Source of the DNA: Burkholderiaceae bacterium
Lineage (GTDB): Bacteria > Pseudomonadota > Gammaproteobacteria > Burkholderiales > Burkholderiaceae_A
DNA length: 34,894 nt
Assembly (NCBI GenBank): GCA_018882795.1
Contig: VERJ01000024.1
Location: forward strand, 1 to 34,894
Reading direction: 5' to 3'
Shown here piece by piece: positions 1-8,252 of the stretch. Made by a program: the position numbers and the translations under genes. The notes beneath the pieces were generated by a model that was given only the letters and a program-made list of their open reading frames with translations, ran no database searches and was not told where the DNA came from. Numbering within the stretch: the first letter of the stretch is position 1; each line of letters begins with the position of its first letter.

Positions 1-90
1 GAAAGCGAGTGCACCCTGGATGTAAAACTTATGAAACTCCTGGGCTTCCTCATCGGTGAGTCCGGAAAGACTCGTTTTGCCGTTACTCAT
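1..90 (-). CDS. pufB: Light-harvesting 1 (LH1) beta polypeptide, 5' part only
   Basis: This is the beginning of the beta apoprotein of the core antenna, which binds bacteriochlorophyll a around the reaction centre in the inner membrane. Thirty codons are visible. The cytoplasmic segment with [13 protein letters not shown] is characteristic of LH1 beta chains; the membrane helix with the bacteriochlorophyll-binding histidine lies beyond the window edge. An AGGAGAG ribosome binding site at 97-103 fixes the ATG at 90-88. It is the last visible gene of the crtEF-bchCXYZ-puf series, so pufA and the reaction-centre genes pufL and pufM should follow outside the window. Family identity is near certain. 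Confidence 0.95.
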   Translation of the reverse strand, partial: MSNGKTSLSGLTDEEAQEFHKFYIQGALAF

Positions 91-211
91 AGGATCTCTC
101 CTGTAAGTTGGCCTTGCGGCCGTTACCACGAAAACCCCCCGTGGCCGGAGATGACACAACAGCCTGTTGCGACATTCGTTGGATGAAACACAAAGGCAGG
201 CAGCAACTCAT
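83..211 (-). CDS. Possible 42-residue coupling ORF between bchZ and pufB
   Basis: An open frame fills the bchZ-pufB spacer exactly. Its ATG overlaps the bchZ stop as ATGA (211-208), and its TAA stop at 85-83 lies just inside the pufB start. The peptide begins [12 protein letters not shown], is basic and polar towards the end, and has no convincing membrane helix. In Rhodobacter this position holds pufQ, but I see no PufQ-like sequence. It could be a translated coupling peptide that carries ribosomes into pufB, or a chance frame. The separate good ribosome binding site of pufB argues that pufB does not need it. Confidence 0.3.
   Translation of the reverse strand: MSCCLPLCFIQRMSQQAVVSSPATGGFRGNGRKANLQERSYE
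113..147 (-). other. Inverted repeat in the bchZ-pufB spacer
   Basis: CCACG at 126-130 and CGTGG at 140-144 form a 5-bp stem around an A/C-rich loop, and neighbouring GGCC-rich bases could extend it with a bulge. No T run follows on the minus strand, so it does not look like an intrinsic terminator. It could be a processing or stability element between the bch and puf parts of the message, as known in the puf operons of other purple bacteria. That role is inference. Confidence 0.3.
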
Positions 212-1671
212 GCCAGCTCTCCTTGTTTCATCGCATAGCGTGCACGCCGGACGTGGTCCGCCGTGACTGAAGCAGCGCCTGTACTCTTAGCATCGCGCTC
301 GGCCCGATCACGCAGCCGCTTGGCTGCCGAGATCTGCACCAGCACAGGCTCGGTTTGAACAAATTCATTGAGCAGGGCCTGGGCATCCTGCTCCCATTGC
401 AGAGCGGCCTGGCCCCCATCGCCCACCCGTGCAGGCGTCGGGTCGACCCGATCCAACTCGGTGCCCAGCGGCAGGATGTGAAACAGCGCATCAAAAAGCG
501 CATTGCAGAATTCCTGCAGGATGTAAGTCGCACCCGAGTACCCCATGAAGGGCGTACCCGTGTGGCGGCGGATGATGGCACCCGGAAACGATGCGGGAAT
601 ATAGGCTGCGCGTGCACCGCTCTCCGCCAGATACATACGCTCGTTATAGCTGCCAAACATCACGAGTGGCGGTTTTTCTTTGCACAGCGTGCGAATGGCT
701 TCGTTATCAGTCTTCTGTCCGGGTTTTCTGGAGACAGAGAAATTACAGGGTAGTCCCAACTCATCTTCAAGGTAATGACGCATGCCACGGGCATAGGTGT
801 CATTGGCCACAATGGCGAAACTTGCAGTGCCAAAAAAATCCTGGGTGACCGAACGCCATAAATCCCAGATAGGCTTGATCGTGGTGTGTTTCTGTTGAGC
901 GATAAAGGGCTCGGGATCCAGACCCAGTAACTCACCAAGTTTGCGCAGAAACTTTGTGGTGCTGTGCAGGCCGATGGGTGCCTGCAGATAAGGACGATCA
1001 AGGGCCTCGCACAGAAGCCGACCGAATTCACGATACATGCAGATGTTGACATCGGCCTCCACCAGGCGAGACACATCGGCCAAGTGGCTGCTGAGCGGAA
1101 ACACCATGTTCACTTCAGCGCCAATGCCCTGCACCAGGCGACGAATCTCGGCGAGATCGCTGGGCATATTGAAAGTGCCATAGGCTGGGCCAATGATGTT
1201 GACACGCGGCTTTTCACCTTCTTTTCGCGTGCGTGGCGCCGGCACTTTCTTCATGCCGTATTCAGTCCAGAGCCACTTCATGGCACGATCGGCACACTGC
1301 CACTGGTCTTCATCGATGGTGCGTGGCAGGAAACGCTTGATATTGGTGCCCTCGGGCGTGACGCCACCACCAATCATCTCGGCGATAGATCCCGTTACCA
1401 CCACAGCAGGCAGATCAGGATCCAGGGTGGCATGGGCGCGTTTCATCGCGCCCTCGGTGCCCTCGCGGCCGAGTTGCTCTTCCGCAAGCCCGGTCACCAC
1501 AATGGGCAATTCGTGTGGTGGCAGCGCATCGGTGTAATGCAGCACCGATGTCACGGGAAGGTTCTCGCATCCCACGGGGCCATCGATGACCACTTGCAGG
1601 CCCTTGATGGCGGTAAAGACATACACCGCCCCCCAATAGCCGCCTGCACGATCATGGTCGATGACAAACAT
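208..1671 (-). CDS. bchZ: Chlorophyllide a reductase (COR), subunit Z
   Basis: BchZ pairs with BchY as the catalytic part of chlorophyllide a oxidoreductase, the nitrogenase-like enzyme that reduces ring B to give the bacteriochlorin. The 487-residue protein opens with [17 protein letters not shown] and a [13 protein letters not shown] segment; Cys35 is the single BchZ ligand of the COR [4Fe-4S] cluster in the family. A longer frame reaches 1770, but the extra 33 residues lie inside bchY and do not look like BchZ. The ATG at 1671-1669 shares a base with the bchY stop (TGATG), which indicates translational coupling. The C-terminal third ends in the basic [11 protein letters not shown] region usual for BchZ. 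Very confident. Confidence 0.97.
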   Translation of the reverse strand: MFVIDHDRAGGYWGAVYVFTAIKGLQVVIDGPVGCENLPVTSVLHYTDALPPHELPIVVTGLAEEQLGREGTEGAMKRAHATLDPDLPAVVVTGSIAEMIGGGVTPEGTNIKRFLPRTIDEDQWQCADRAMKWLWTEYGMKKVPAPRTRKEGEKPRVNIIGPAYGTFNMPSDLAEIRRLVQGIGAEVNMVFPLSSHLADVSRLVEADVNICMYREFGRLLCEALDRPYLQAPIGLHSTTKFLRKLGELLGLDPEPFIAQQKHTTIKPIWDLWRSVTQDFFGTASFAIVANDTYARGMRHYLEDELGLPCNFSVSRKPGQKTDNEAIRTLCKEKPPLVMFGSYNERMYLAESGARAAYIPASFPGAIIRRHTGTPFMGYSGATYILQEFCNALFDALFHILPLGTELDRVDPTPARVGDGGQAALQWEQDAQALLNEFVQTEPVLVQISAAKRLRDRAERDAKSTGAASVTADHVRRARYAMKQGELA

Positions 1672-3203
1672 CAGCCCATCTCCTCGGCCTTGCGAGCCTT
1701 TTGCATCTTGGCCAGCTGACGGCGGGTCATGTCGCGAAACTCGGGGTGTGCCTTGGGCAGCTCTTCCCAAACACCGGCAGTATCCCCTGCGCCGACATCG
1801 TTAAAGAATGCTTCCATTTGATCGAAGCGCGATTTGTTCGCAATGGCGGCGTTGATCACCTGGGCCAAGGAACCTGCGCCTGCGGGACCCATGAGAGGCC
1901 GGGCAGAAATCAGATTGGTGAAATATAGCGCGGGGATACTGGCCTGCTTTGCCGCTTGCACGACAGGCGTTGTGCCAATCGCCAGATCCGGCTGGAACTC
2001 GTTCATGGCATCGAGATCTTGCTCAAGCGATGCGCGGAACTGCACGTGCACACCTTTGGCCTCTAACCATTCGCGATCGCTATCGCTCCACTGGGTGCGC
2101 GGGCAGGCAGTACCGACATAACGCACATCGGCTCCTGATTCGACCAACAACCGTGCAACGAGAAGCTCGGAGCCTTCATAGCCGCTCATGCTGATGCGGC
2201 CCTTGATTGGCATCTTGGATAATGCACCTTTGATCGCGGGCAGCATTGCATTTTTTGCAGCATCGATTTTTTCTTGAGCCACACCGGCGGCGACGCCAAT
2301 CGTCTGCAGCCAGCCCTCGGTACCCTCTACTCCCACGGGGGCCGAACCCACCACTTTGCGGCCTGCAGCATCGAATTCACGAATACTGGCCGTGTAAAAG
2401 GGATGAATGGCAGCAACAGCCGCGCAATCCAGCGCGGTGTAGAGTTCGCGCCATTCGCGCGTAGGCACCACGGGGCCTGCCGCCAGGCCCATAGGGGCCA
2501 ACATCATGCCAATGCCCACGGGATCAGCAGGGAACATCTCGCCCAGCAGGGTGATGGTGGGTTTATCCGTGACGCGATTTTTTGGCGCCTGCACGGGGCC
2601 CGCCATGATTTCCTCGCGTGCAAACTTCAGCATTGCGCCTGCAAGCACATCTTTCGCTTCAGCATGCGTGGGCACACCAAACCCCGGCACATCAATGCCA
2701 ATCACACGGACGCCATTGATTTCCTTGGGCAGCAGTTGCAGAGGCACGCCACTGGCAGTCGGCACGCAGAGATTGATAATGACAATCGCATCGTATTTAC
2801 CAGGATCAGCCTGGGCATGGACCGATTCACGGATGTCTTCAAAGAGTTTTCCGGTAACCAGTGTTTCGGAATTAAACGGCACATAGCCCACGCTGCGGCG
2901 TGCGCCATAGAAATGCGAAGTAAACGTCAGTCCATAGACACAGCATGCCGAGCCTGACAAGATGGTAGCGGTTCTGCGCATACGGAGGCCAACACGCAGT
3001 GAGCCGAATGCGGGGCACATGCTCTGAGGCTGGTCGTGCGGGCCCTTAGGATAGTCGGCGGCGTATTGATTAAGTGTTTCAGTCTTTCCCGCGCCACGCG
3101 CAGCAGATGCCATCTCCGCAGGTGCGCCGCATGCACCCACGGATTGCGAAGCGCCGGACATAGCGTTCACAACCTTGATGGGAATATCGATGGGCTTGTT
3201 CAT
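1671..3203 (-). CDS. bchY: Chlorophyllide a reductase (COR), subunit Y
   Basis: This is the second catalytic subunit of chlorophyllide a oxidoreductase. Counted from the ATG at 3203 it has 510 residues. The cysteines expected to hold the COR iron-sulfur cluster together with BchZ Cys35 are visible: Cys63 in SMCPAFGS, a Cys87-Cys88 pair in SGSACCVYG, and Cys146 in [14 protein letters not shown] directly upstream (3206) is an alternative start that adds one residue; a GAGAG purine stretch precedes both. It follows bchX after an 11-bp gap and overlaps bchZ by one base. The first 50 residues are Ala/Gly/Ser-rich and probably variable. Very confident. Confidence 0.97.
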   Translation of the reverse strand: MNKPIDIPIKVVNAMSGASQSVGACGAPAEMASAARGAGKTETLNQYAADYPKGPHDQPQSMCPAFGSLRVGLRMRRTATILSGSACCVYGLTFTSHFYGARRSVGYVPFNSETLVTGKLFEDIRESVHAQADPGKYDAIVIINLCVPTASGVPLQLLPKEINGVRVIGIDVPGFGVPTHAEAKDVLAGAMLKFAREEIMAGPVQAPKNRVTDKPTITLLGEMFPADPVGIGMMLAPMGLAAGPVVPTREWRELYTALDCAAVAAIHPFYTASIREFDAAGRKVVGSAPVGVEGTEGWLQTIGVAAGVAQEKIDAAKNAMLPAIKGALSKMPIKGRISMSGYEGSELLVARLLVESGADVRYVGTACPRTQWSDSDREWLEAKGVHVQFRASLEQDLDAMNEFQPDLAIGTTPVVQAAKQASIPALYFTNLISARPLMGPAGAGSLAQVINAAIANKSRFDQMEAFFNDVGAGDTAGVWEELPKAHPEFRDMTRRQLAKMQKARKAEEMG

Positions 3204-3214
3204 CACGCGTTCTC

Positions 3215-4132
3215 TCAGACTTCCTCGTAGACCACTTCAAGGCTCTGCTTAACAGGAATATCCACGCCCATCATGTCGGCCAGTGTTGCGGGCTGCAGCA
3301 CAACATCGCGGCCCACGGTATCGGAGCTAAACAGGCCCAACAATTCATCTTGAGAAAGCGGCTTGGGCCGCACAGGCGGGGCCTCGGCCACGTTCGTGCC
3401 GAGCTGCTCAAAAAGCGGGCCCCAGGTGGTGCTGGGTCTGCCGACAATTTCATAACTGGCACTTTTACGGCGAATGTCTTCGTTGGCTGGGATCGCCGCC
3501 AACACGGGAATACCGACTTTTTCGGCAAATGCAGCGGCTTCGCCGGTGCCGTCGTCTTTGTTGATCACCATGCCAGCAACGCCGACATTGCCGCCAAGCT
3601 TGCGGAAATATTCCACTGCAGAACAGACGTTGTTGGCCACATAAAGGGATTGCAGATCGTTGCTACCCACCACAATCACCTTTTGGCACATATCCCGCGC
3701 AATCGGCAGTCCAAAACCGCCACAGACCACATCGCCCAAGAAGTCGAGTAACACGTAGTCAAATCCCCAGTCATGAAAGCCAAGCTTCTCTAGGGTTTCA
3801 AAGCCGTGAATAATGCCGCGACCACCACAGCCACGACCAACCTCGGGGCCACCCAGCTCCATGGCAAAGACGCCATCGCGCTTGAAGCACACATCGCCAA
3901 TGGCGACTTCTTCACCAGCGAGTTTCTTTTTCGACGAGGTCTCAATGATGGTGGGCGTGGCCTTACCGCCAAAAAGCAAGGAGGTGGTATCGCTTTTTGG
4001 ATCGCAGCCAATCAGCAGTACTTTCTTGCCCTGCTGGGCCATCATGTAAGAGAGGTTGGCGAGCGTGAAGCTCTTGCCAATGCCACCCTTGCCATAGATC
4101 GCAATGATCTGTGTTTCTTTTTCTGTGCTCAC
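3215..4132 (-). CDS. bchX: Chlorophyllide a reductase (COR), ATP-dependent reductase subunit X
   Basis: BchX is the NifH-like ATPase that feeds electrons to BchYZ. The P-loop GKGGIGKS lies at residues 14-21, and Cys102 (GRGCGGRG) and Cys137 (DVVCGGFG) are the expected ligands of the [4Fe-4S] cluster bridging the homodimer. The start is GTG at 4132-4130, overlapping the bchC stop as GTGA. A GGAGGA ribosome binding site lies 8 bases upstream inside the end of bchC, and an in-frame TGA lies just before it, so the start is well fixed. The protein (305 residues) lacks the roughly 30-residue N-terminal extension of Rhodobacter BchX. Very confident. Confidence 0.97.
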   Translation of the reverse strand: MSTEKETQIIAIYGKGGIGKSFTLANLSYMMAQQGKKVLLIGCDPKSDTTSLLFGGKATPTIIETSSKKKLAGEEVAIGDVCFKRDGVFAMELGGPEVGRGCGGRGIIHGFETLEKLGFHDWGFDYVLLDFLGDVVCGGFGLPIARDMCQKVIVVGSNDLQSLYVANNVCSAVEYFRKLGGNVGVAGMVINKDDGTGEAAAFAEKVGIPVLAAIPANEDIRRKSASYEIVGRPSTTWGPLFEQLGTNVAEAPPVRPKPLSQDELLGLFSSDTVGRDVVLQPATLADMMGVDIPVKQSLEVVYEEV

Positions 4133-5088
4133 GACACATTCCTCCAGTCAAGAACCATCTTTAGACAATCGGGATCCTGAAAGGCGGTGCGATAGGCTGC
4201 ATCGGCTTCGGGAGGCGTGCTGCGGTGGGTGATCAATCCATCCAGCGAGAGTGCACCGGATTGGGCCAGGGATCTCACCGCATCAAGATCCTGGGGCTGC
4301 CATTGCGCAGCAATTCGGAATCGGGCCTCGCGCATGAAGGCCGGCGGAAATGTGAAAGCGAGCGGGTCTTCATAGAAACCCGCCAGGGCGATCTCACCGC
4401 CAAATGCCATACGCGACACCAAGGTGTCGAGGATCTTGGGATCCCCACTGACATCGCAGATGCGTTTGTAATCGCGGCGATCATCCGCAGTCGGGTCAAT
4501 CACGGGGTAGCCCATGGCGCCGACACGCCGCGTCGGATTTGTTTCCCAGACCACAGGCCGATGGCCTGCCACCACGGCAAGCCTTGCGATCAATCGGCCC
4601 AACACCCCGTGGCCCACAATCAAATCAGGCTGCGCATCAGCACGGCCCTGATAAACGTGGTGGGCGGTTGCGGCCAAGGCGAGCAATACGCCACGCTCAC
4701 CCAACGATTCATCGATCGCCAACACACGATCCGAGGGGACGATCACACGCGAGGCTGCGCCGCCGAATAATCCGCGAATTTCTCCAAAGCATTTGGCACC
4801 TGGCACAAACACGAACTCACCCTCACGGTGGGTGGCACCCGGCATCGCGTGCGCAACGCGGCCCACAGACTCATAGCCCGGTATCAAGGGATAGCCCATC
4901 CCGGGGAACATCGGCATGCGGCCAGACCAGAGCAGCTTCTCGGTGCCGGTACTGATGCCACTGAACAAAATGTCCACGACAACGTCACCCGCTACCGGTG
5001 GCGACAAAGACACAGCACTCAAGGCCAAGTCGAGTGGTTTTTTGAGAACAATCGCCTGAGATTGCTTGGCGAAATCGGGGGGATGCAT
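4129..5088 (-). CDS. bchC: Bacteriochlorophyllide a dehydrogenase
   Basis: BchC oxidises the 3-hydroxyethyl group of the bacteriochlorin intermediate to the 3-acetyl group of bacteriochlorophyllide a. The 319-residue protein belongs to the medium-chain dehydrogenase fold: an N-terminal half with SGISTGTEKLLWSGRMP and PGYESVGRV, then a nucleotide-binding segment VGHGVLGRLIARLAV. I take the ATG at 5088 rather than the in-frame TTG at 5094. An AAGG stretch 11 bases upstream is a modest ribosome binding site. Two PpsR/CrtJ-type palindromes directly precede the gene, so it probably has its own oxygen- and light-controlled promoter within the superoperon. It overlaps bchX by 4 bases. Confidence 0.96.
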   Translation of the reverse strand: MHPPDFAKQSQAIVLKKPLDLALSAVSLSPPVAGDVVVDILFSGISTGTEKLLWSGRMPMFPGMGYPLIPGYESVGRVAHAMPGATHREGEFVFVPGAKCFGEIRGLFGGAASRVIVPSDRVLAIDESLGERGVLLALAATAHHVYQGRADAQPDLIVGHGVLGRLIARLAVVAGHRPVVWETNPTRRVGAMGYPVIDPTADDRRDYKRICDVSGDPKILDTLVSRMAFGGEIALAGFYEDPLAFTFPPAFMREARFRIAAQWQPQDLDAVRSLAQSGALSLDGLITHRSTPPEADAAYRTAFQDPDCLKMVLDWRNVS

Positions 5089-5106
5089 TGTCAAATTTGC
5101 CTTACT
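5089..5106. promoter_or_regulatory. Second (imperfect) PpsR/CrtJ-type site before bchC
   Basis: The sequence TGTCAAATTTGCCTTACT fits TGT-N12-ACA except for the last base. It ends exactly at the bchC ATG and lies 8 bp from the perfect site at 5115-5132. Two CrtJ palindromes 8 bp apart are the known arrangement at the Rhodobacter capsulatus bchC promoter, where they bind repressor cooperatively. Assignment is by motif and position only. Confidence 0.6.
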
Positions 5107-5111
5107 GTTTT

Positions 5112-5135
5112 AACTGTCAATTTTACTTGACAGTT
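5112..5135. promoter_or_regulatory. PpsR/CrtJ-type palindrome in the bchC promoter
   Basis: Two perfect 9-base arms, AACTGTCAA and TTGACAGTT, are separated by 6 bases. The core TGTCAATTTTACTTGACA (5115-5132) is an exact TGT-N12-ACA box, the site of the aerobic photosynthesis repressor PpsR/CrtJ. On the minus strand one arm gives a TTGACA hexamer that could act as a -35 element; alternatively TTGAAC (5139-5134) with AGTTAA 17 bases later could be the promoter. Either way bound repressor would cover the polymerase site. Confidence 0.82.
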
Positions 5136-5229
5136 CAATCGTATGCTTCCTGTTGTCAAAGTCAATAGCCCAGGCCGAAGGGCAGTCGATTCAGAGCAAA
5201 ACAGTGGGATTTAGGGCCCGCCCAGGAGA

Positions 5230-6354
5230 TCATCCGGGGGTGCCGGAGCCCCTTCGAGCAACGATCAGGCGCACCTGTAGAGGCAGCCGGGTGGACTCCA
5301 GCCGAGCCGACTCAAACCCCGCCTGGCCAATCAGTTCGATCAAGCGCTCGGCACTCCTGGACTTTCCTTTGCCCATGGCCAGGAGGTAGAAACCGAAGTA
5401 AGCACTTCCCATAGTCTCTGCACCGGGGGTTCCGGACATGGGCTCGGCCACCAGGAGGGTGGCCCCAGGAGCCAGAGCCTGGTGGACCGCCTTCAGGATC
5501 GCCAGCGCCCGGTGGTCATCGTGGTCATAGAGCACCCGAAGCACGGTAGCCACATCGGCCCCCTTGGGCAGGGGTGTCTCGAAAAAGCTTCCTCCGACGG
5601 CCTGGGCCCGGCCCTCAATGCCCGCCATCTGGAAACCCTTTTGAGCCAGCCCAGCCACTGCAGGCAAATCAAAGAGCATCAGCTGCAGTTGGGGAAAAGC
5701 CTTGGCGGCAGCAAGCAGGAAAGTGCCCTGGCCGCCGCCCACATCAAGTAGGACACGGTGGCGTTGAAAGGGATAGGCCGAAAGAATTTCTTCCGCCACA
5801 AGAGGCTGTGAGGCACTCATCAGTTGGGAGTATTCGGCCACCTTATCTTCAGAGAGCAATGTGGGTGATGCAGCATGCTCATCGGCATAGGGCCAGTACT
5901 TCGCAAGGCTTGGATCGGTCTCGCCACGCAGCAGCGCCACTGGGTCGCGTAGATCGGCATACAGCGTCGCGTGGTGCTCCACCAACGCAGTCACTGGCTT
6001 GTTGTGCGCCATGACCGCGCCCAGCATACCCAGGCCCCAGCGGCCATCGGCACGCCGCTGCACGAGTTGCAGGGGCTCGGCTGCCAGCATCAGCCGATCC
6101 GTCGCGTCCTCGGTCAATTGCAGCCGCGATGCCAATACGGCAAGGGTGATGGGACCCGATGACAGGATGCGAAAAACATCCAGTCTGACGCAGGCATAAA
6201 GTATTTGCGTGTAGACAAAGCCCGCAACAAGATCGAACAGTGCCTTGGCCTGACGGCGTGCAACGAATCGTGTGATTGGAAAACGCACCGCAAAGCGATG
6301 AAAGGCATCGCTTGCGAGAAGTCGATCCCGCAGTTCAAGCCACTTTTGAATCAA
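5230..6354 (-). CDS. crtF: Hydroxyneurosporene / demethylspheroidene O-methyltransferase
   Basis: CrtF transfers a methyl group from S-adenosylmethionine to the 1-hydroxyl of acyclic carotenoids, giving the methoxy end group of the spheroidene or spirilloxanthin series. The 374-residue protein has an N-terminal dimerisation and winged-helix part (FDLVAGFVYTQILYACVRLDVF, residues 40-61) and a SAM-binding motif DVGGGQG at 204-210. It starts with TTG at 6354, immediately after the crtE TAG; no ATG or GTG gives a full-length protein. The tail SGTPG is short and Gly/Pro-rich. It is cotranscribed with crtE and reads towards bchC after a 141-bp gap that holds the bchC promoter. Confidence 0.93.
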   Translation of the reverse strand: MIQKWLELRDRLLASDAFHRFAVRFPITRFVARRQAKALFDLVAGFVYTQILYACVRLDVFRILSSGPITLAVLASRLQLTEDATDRLMLAAEPLQLVQRRADGRWGLGMLGAVMAHNKPVTALVEHHATLYADLRDPVALLRGETDPSLAKYWPYADEHAASPTLLSEDKVAEYSQLMSASQPLVAEEILSAYPFQRHRVLLDVGGGQGTFLLAAAKAFPQLQLMLFDLPAVAGLAQKGFQMAGIEGRAQAVGGSFFETPLPKGADVATVLRVLYDHDDHRALAILKAVHQALAPGATLLVAEPMSGTPGAETMGSAYFGFYLLAMGKGKSRSAERLIELIGQAGFESARLESTRLPLQVRLIVARRGSGTPG

Positions 6355-7233
6355 CTAGACCCGCTCCAGCACTTCCCGGGGAACGAGACGCTCGGACTCC
6401 GATAGCACCAGGGACCGGAGATAGGGCGCACCAGGGCATGAGGGAATCGCACGAATGGCCTTACCCACCAACAACTCAAAATTCTGTACAGCACCAAAAA
6501 GCCCAAGTTCGCGAGCAGAACTCTGACGATCATGGGCAATGTCCTGGCCCACAGGTTTGCCAAGTGAATCGGGATCACCCACCACATCGCGAATGTCATC
6601 CGCAACCTGATAGGCCTCGCCCAACCACTCACCAAGTGGTCGCCAGGAGTCAGCGTGGGCGCCAGCGGTCAATGCACCGCAGGCCGTGGCAGCAGCGAAT
6701 AAAGCACCGGTCTTGGCACGCTGATAGTCACGCAGATTGGCCTTGGGTTCGCACTCCCAGGCCTGTCCCGCAACGATGCCATCCGGGGCGCCCGTGGCCT
6801 GCGCGATCACGGAGATCACTGATGCAACACGCTCGGGATGCTTGGACTTCACCGTAGCGAGAACCTGAAACGCCAGCACGATCAATCCGTCACCGGTGAG
6901 AACTGCGATGCGTTCACCAAATTTCTTGTGGACAGAGGGCTGGCCCCGACGCGTGGCCGCATCATCAAAGCACGGCAGATCATCATGGACCAGAGAAGCG
7001 CAATGCAGCAGCTCAAGGGCCACCGCAGCGGCCGTGGTCAGTTCAGGGTCATCATGGCCGCAGGCCTTGGCCACCGCCAGGGTGAGCTGGGGCCGAATCC
7101 TTGCGCCGCCGGGAAAGACCGCATGGTGGTAAGCCTGGGCCAGCAGGCCAGGACCGTGGGGCGATTCGGACAAAGCAATGGCTGATCCGATAGCCTCTTC
7201 AAGGGCCTGCTTCAAGGACTCTGCCGTTGCCAT
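6355..7233 (-). CDS. crtE: Geranylgeranyl diphosphate synthase
   Basis: CrtE makes geranylgeranyl diphosphate, the precursor of both carotenoids and the bacteriochlorophyll side chain. The 292-residue protein has both aspartate-rich motifs of trans-prenyl synthases: DDLPCFDD at 84-91 and DDIRD at 212-216, with GGARIRPQL at 42-50 as the substrate-binding region. The ATG at 7233 follows a GGGAGG ribosome binding site. Its stop touches the crtF start, so the two are one operon. The promoter region is shared with divergent bchO and contains PpsR/CrtJ-like boxes. By sequence alone it could be called IspA-like, but the company of crtF and bch genes decides the assignment. Confidence 0.93.
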   Translation of the reverse strand: MATAESLKQALEEAIGSAIALSESPHGPGLLAQAYHHAVFPGGARIRPQLTLAVAKACGHDDPELTTAAAVALELLHCASLVHDDLPCFDDAATRRGQPSVHKKFGERIAVLTGDGLIVLAFQVLATVKSKHPERVASVISVIAQATGAPDGIVAGQAWECEPKANLRDYQRAKTGALFAAATACGALTAGAHADSWRPLGEWLGEAYQVADDIRDVVGDPDSLGKPVGQDIAHDRQSSARELGLFGAVQNFELLVGKAIRAIPSCPGAPYLRSLVLSESERLVPREVLERV

Positions 7234-7300
7234 GGAACCTCCCTACACTTTGATCAATCGGACGACCGGGCCACGGAAAAGCCCAAACGACCACACCTTG

Positions 7301-7318
7301 TGTAGGTATATTGTCACT
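7301..7318. promoter_or_regulatory. Imperfect PpsR/CrtJ-like box between crtE and bchO
   Basis: TGTAGGTATATTGTCACT matches TGT-N12-ACA apart from its final base. It contains TATATT (7307-7312), a fair -10 element for bchO. It is 6 bp from the better box at 7325-7342. Its weak half and unusual spacing make it less certain than the bchC pair. Confidence 0.35.
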
Positions 7319-7319
7319 T

Positions 7320-8252
7320 ATGACTGTCAACTGCAATAGACACTTTTCAGGCGATGCAGAGGCGGCCCGCCGACTCCTGCCCGCCGACTGGCCCCACCGG
7401 CAGGCCAGCGTCCTGATTAAATCCGGGGAGCTGGACTGGCATCTCCAATTCCATGCCTCTCGCAAACCAAGCGGCCTGACCCTGCTCCTGCTGCATGGCA
7501 CCGGCTCCTCGACCCACTCCTGGGCCGACCTGATCGAGGGGCTGCGCGAATTTGCCTGTGTGATGGCTGTTGACCTGCCCGGCCATGGTTTTACGCGCGG
7601 CGCCACACAACGCATGCTGACCCTGCCCGGCATGGCCGACGAACTGCAACGGCTCTTCACTACGCTGAAGCTAGCGGGCCAGCTCGCCATCGTGGGCCAC
7701 TCTGCAGGAGCACCACTTGCGATTGAATGGGCACTGAAATTTGCCCGGCCCGCAGCACCATTGCAGCTTGCGCACATCATTGGGCTGAATCCCTCCCTTG
7801 TGCCACCGCCACTGCTCTACACAACAATGTTGGGCCCTGTAGTCGCACCAATTGCAACATCGAGTCCCATGACCGGCATGCTCGCCTTCATTGCGGCCAA
7901 TACCCGCATGGTGGATCAATTGCTGGATTCGACCGAATCAAAAATTCCCGAGACCCATCGGCGCAATTACCGTTATCTGTTTTCGCAGCCCAATCATGTT
8001 CAGGGTGCCATGGGATTCATGGCCGGTGCGGATCTTCCCTCCATTCTGGAGAGAGGGAAAGGCTTACAGATTCCGACCCACTTTCTGATCGGCGCACAAG
8101 ACACCTGGGTGAAAGAAGGACCCTTAAAAGACGTGATCCGTATTTCCTTTCCCCGGGCCAAAATCACGACTTGGCCAGGTGGCCATCTGCTGCACGAAGA
8201 GCTGCCCACCGAAGTGGTCCGCTACATTCAGACCATCATCTTCACTGCCTGA
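7320..8252 (+). CDS. bchO: Alpha/beta hydrolase BchO, accessory to Mg-chelatase
   Basis: BchO is a hydrolase-fold protein found with bchI and bchD in purple bacteria and linked to Mg insertion into protoporphyrin; its exact reaction is not settled. The 310-residue protein has the oxyanion segment LLLHGTGSSTHSW, the nucleophile elbow GHSAG (126-130, Ser128), an aspartate in GAQDTW and a histidine in GGHLLHEE. I choose the ATG at 7320; an in-frame TTG three codons earlier is possible. There is no clear ribosome binding site, and if TATATT at 7307 is the -10 element the leader would be nearly absent. It converges with bchD, sharing 25 bp at their ends. Confidence 0.9.
   Translation: MTVNCNRHFSGDAEAARRLLPADWPHRQASVLIKSGELDWHLQFHASRKPSGLTLLLLHGTGSSTHSWADLIEGLREFACVMAVDLPGHGFTRGATQRMLTLPGMADELQRLFTTLKLAGQLAIVGHSAGAPLAIEWALKFARPAAPLQLAHIIGLNPSLVPPPLLYTTMLGPVVAPIATSSPMTGMLAFIAANTRMVDQLLDSTESKIPETHRRNYRYLFSQPNHVQGAMGFMAGADLPSILERGKGLQIPTHFLIGAQDTWVKEGPLKDVIRISFPRAKITTWPGGHLLHEELPTEVVRYIQTIIFTA
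7325..7342. promoter_or_regulatory. PpsR/CrtJ-type box at the start of bchO
   Basis: TGTCAACTGCAATAGACA is an exact TGT-N12-ACA box, with symmetry limited to the outer bases. It overlaps codons 2-8 of bchO. On the minus strand its left arm reads TTGACA and could be the -35 element of the crtE promoter, which would place repressor over that promoter as at bchC. Confidence 0.5.

Noticed and set aside
1672..1770. Longer start for bchZ
   Set aside because: The added residues are the bchY coding region read in another frame; homologues start at the [11 protein letters not shown] position.
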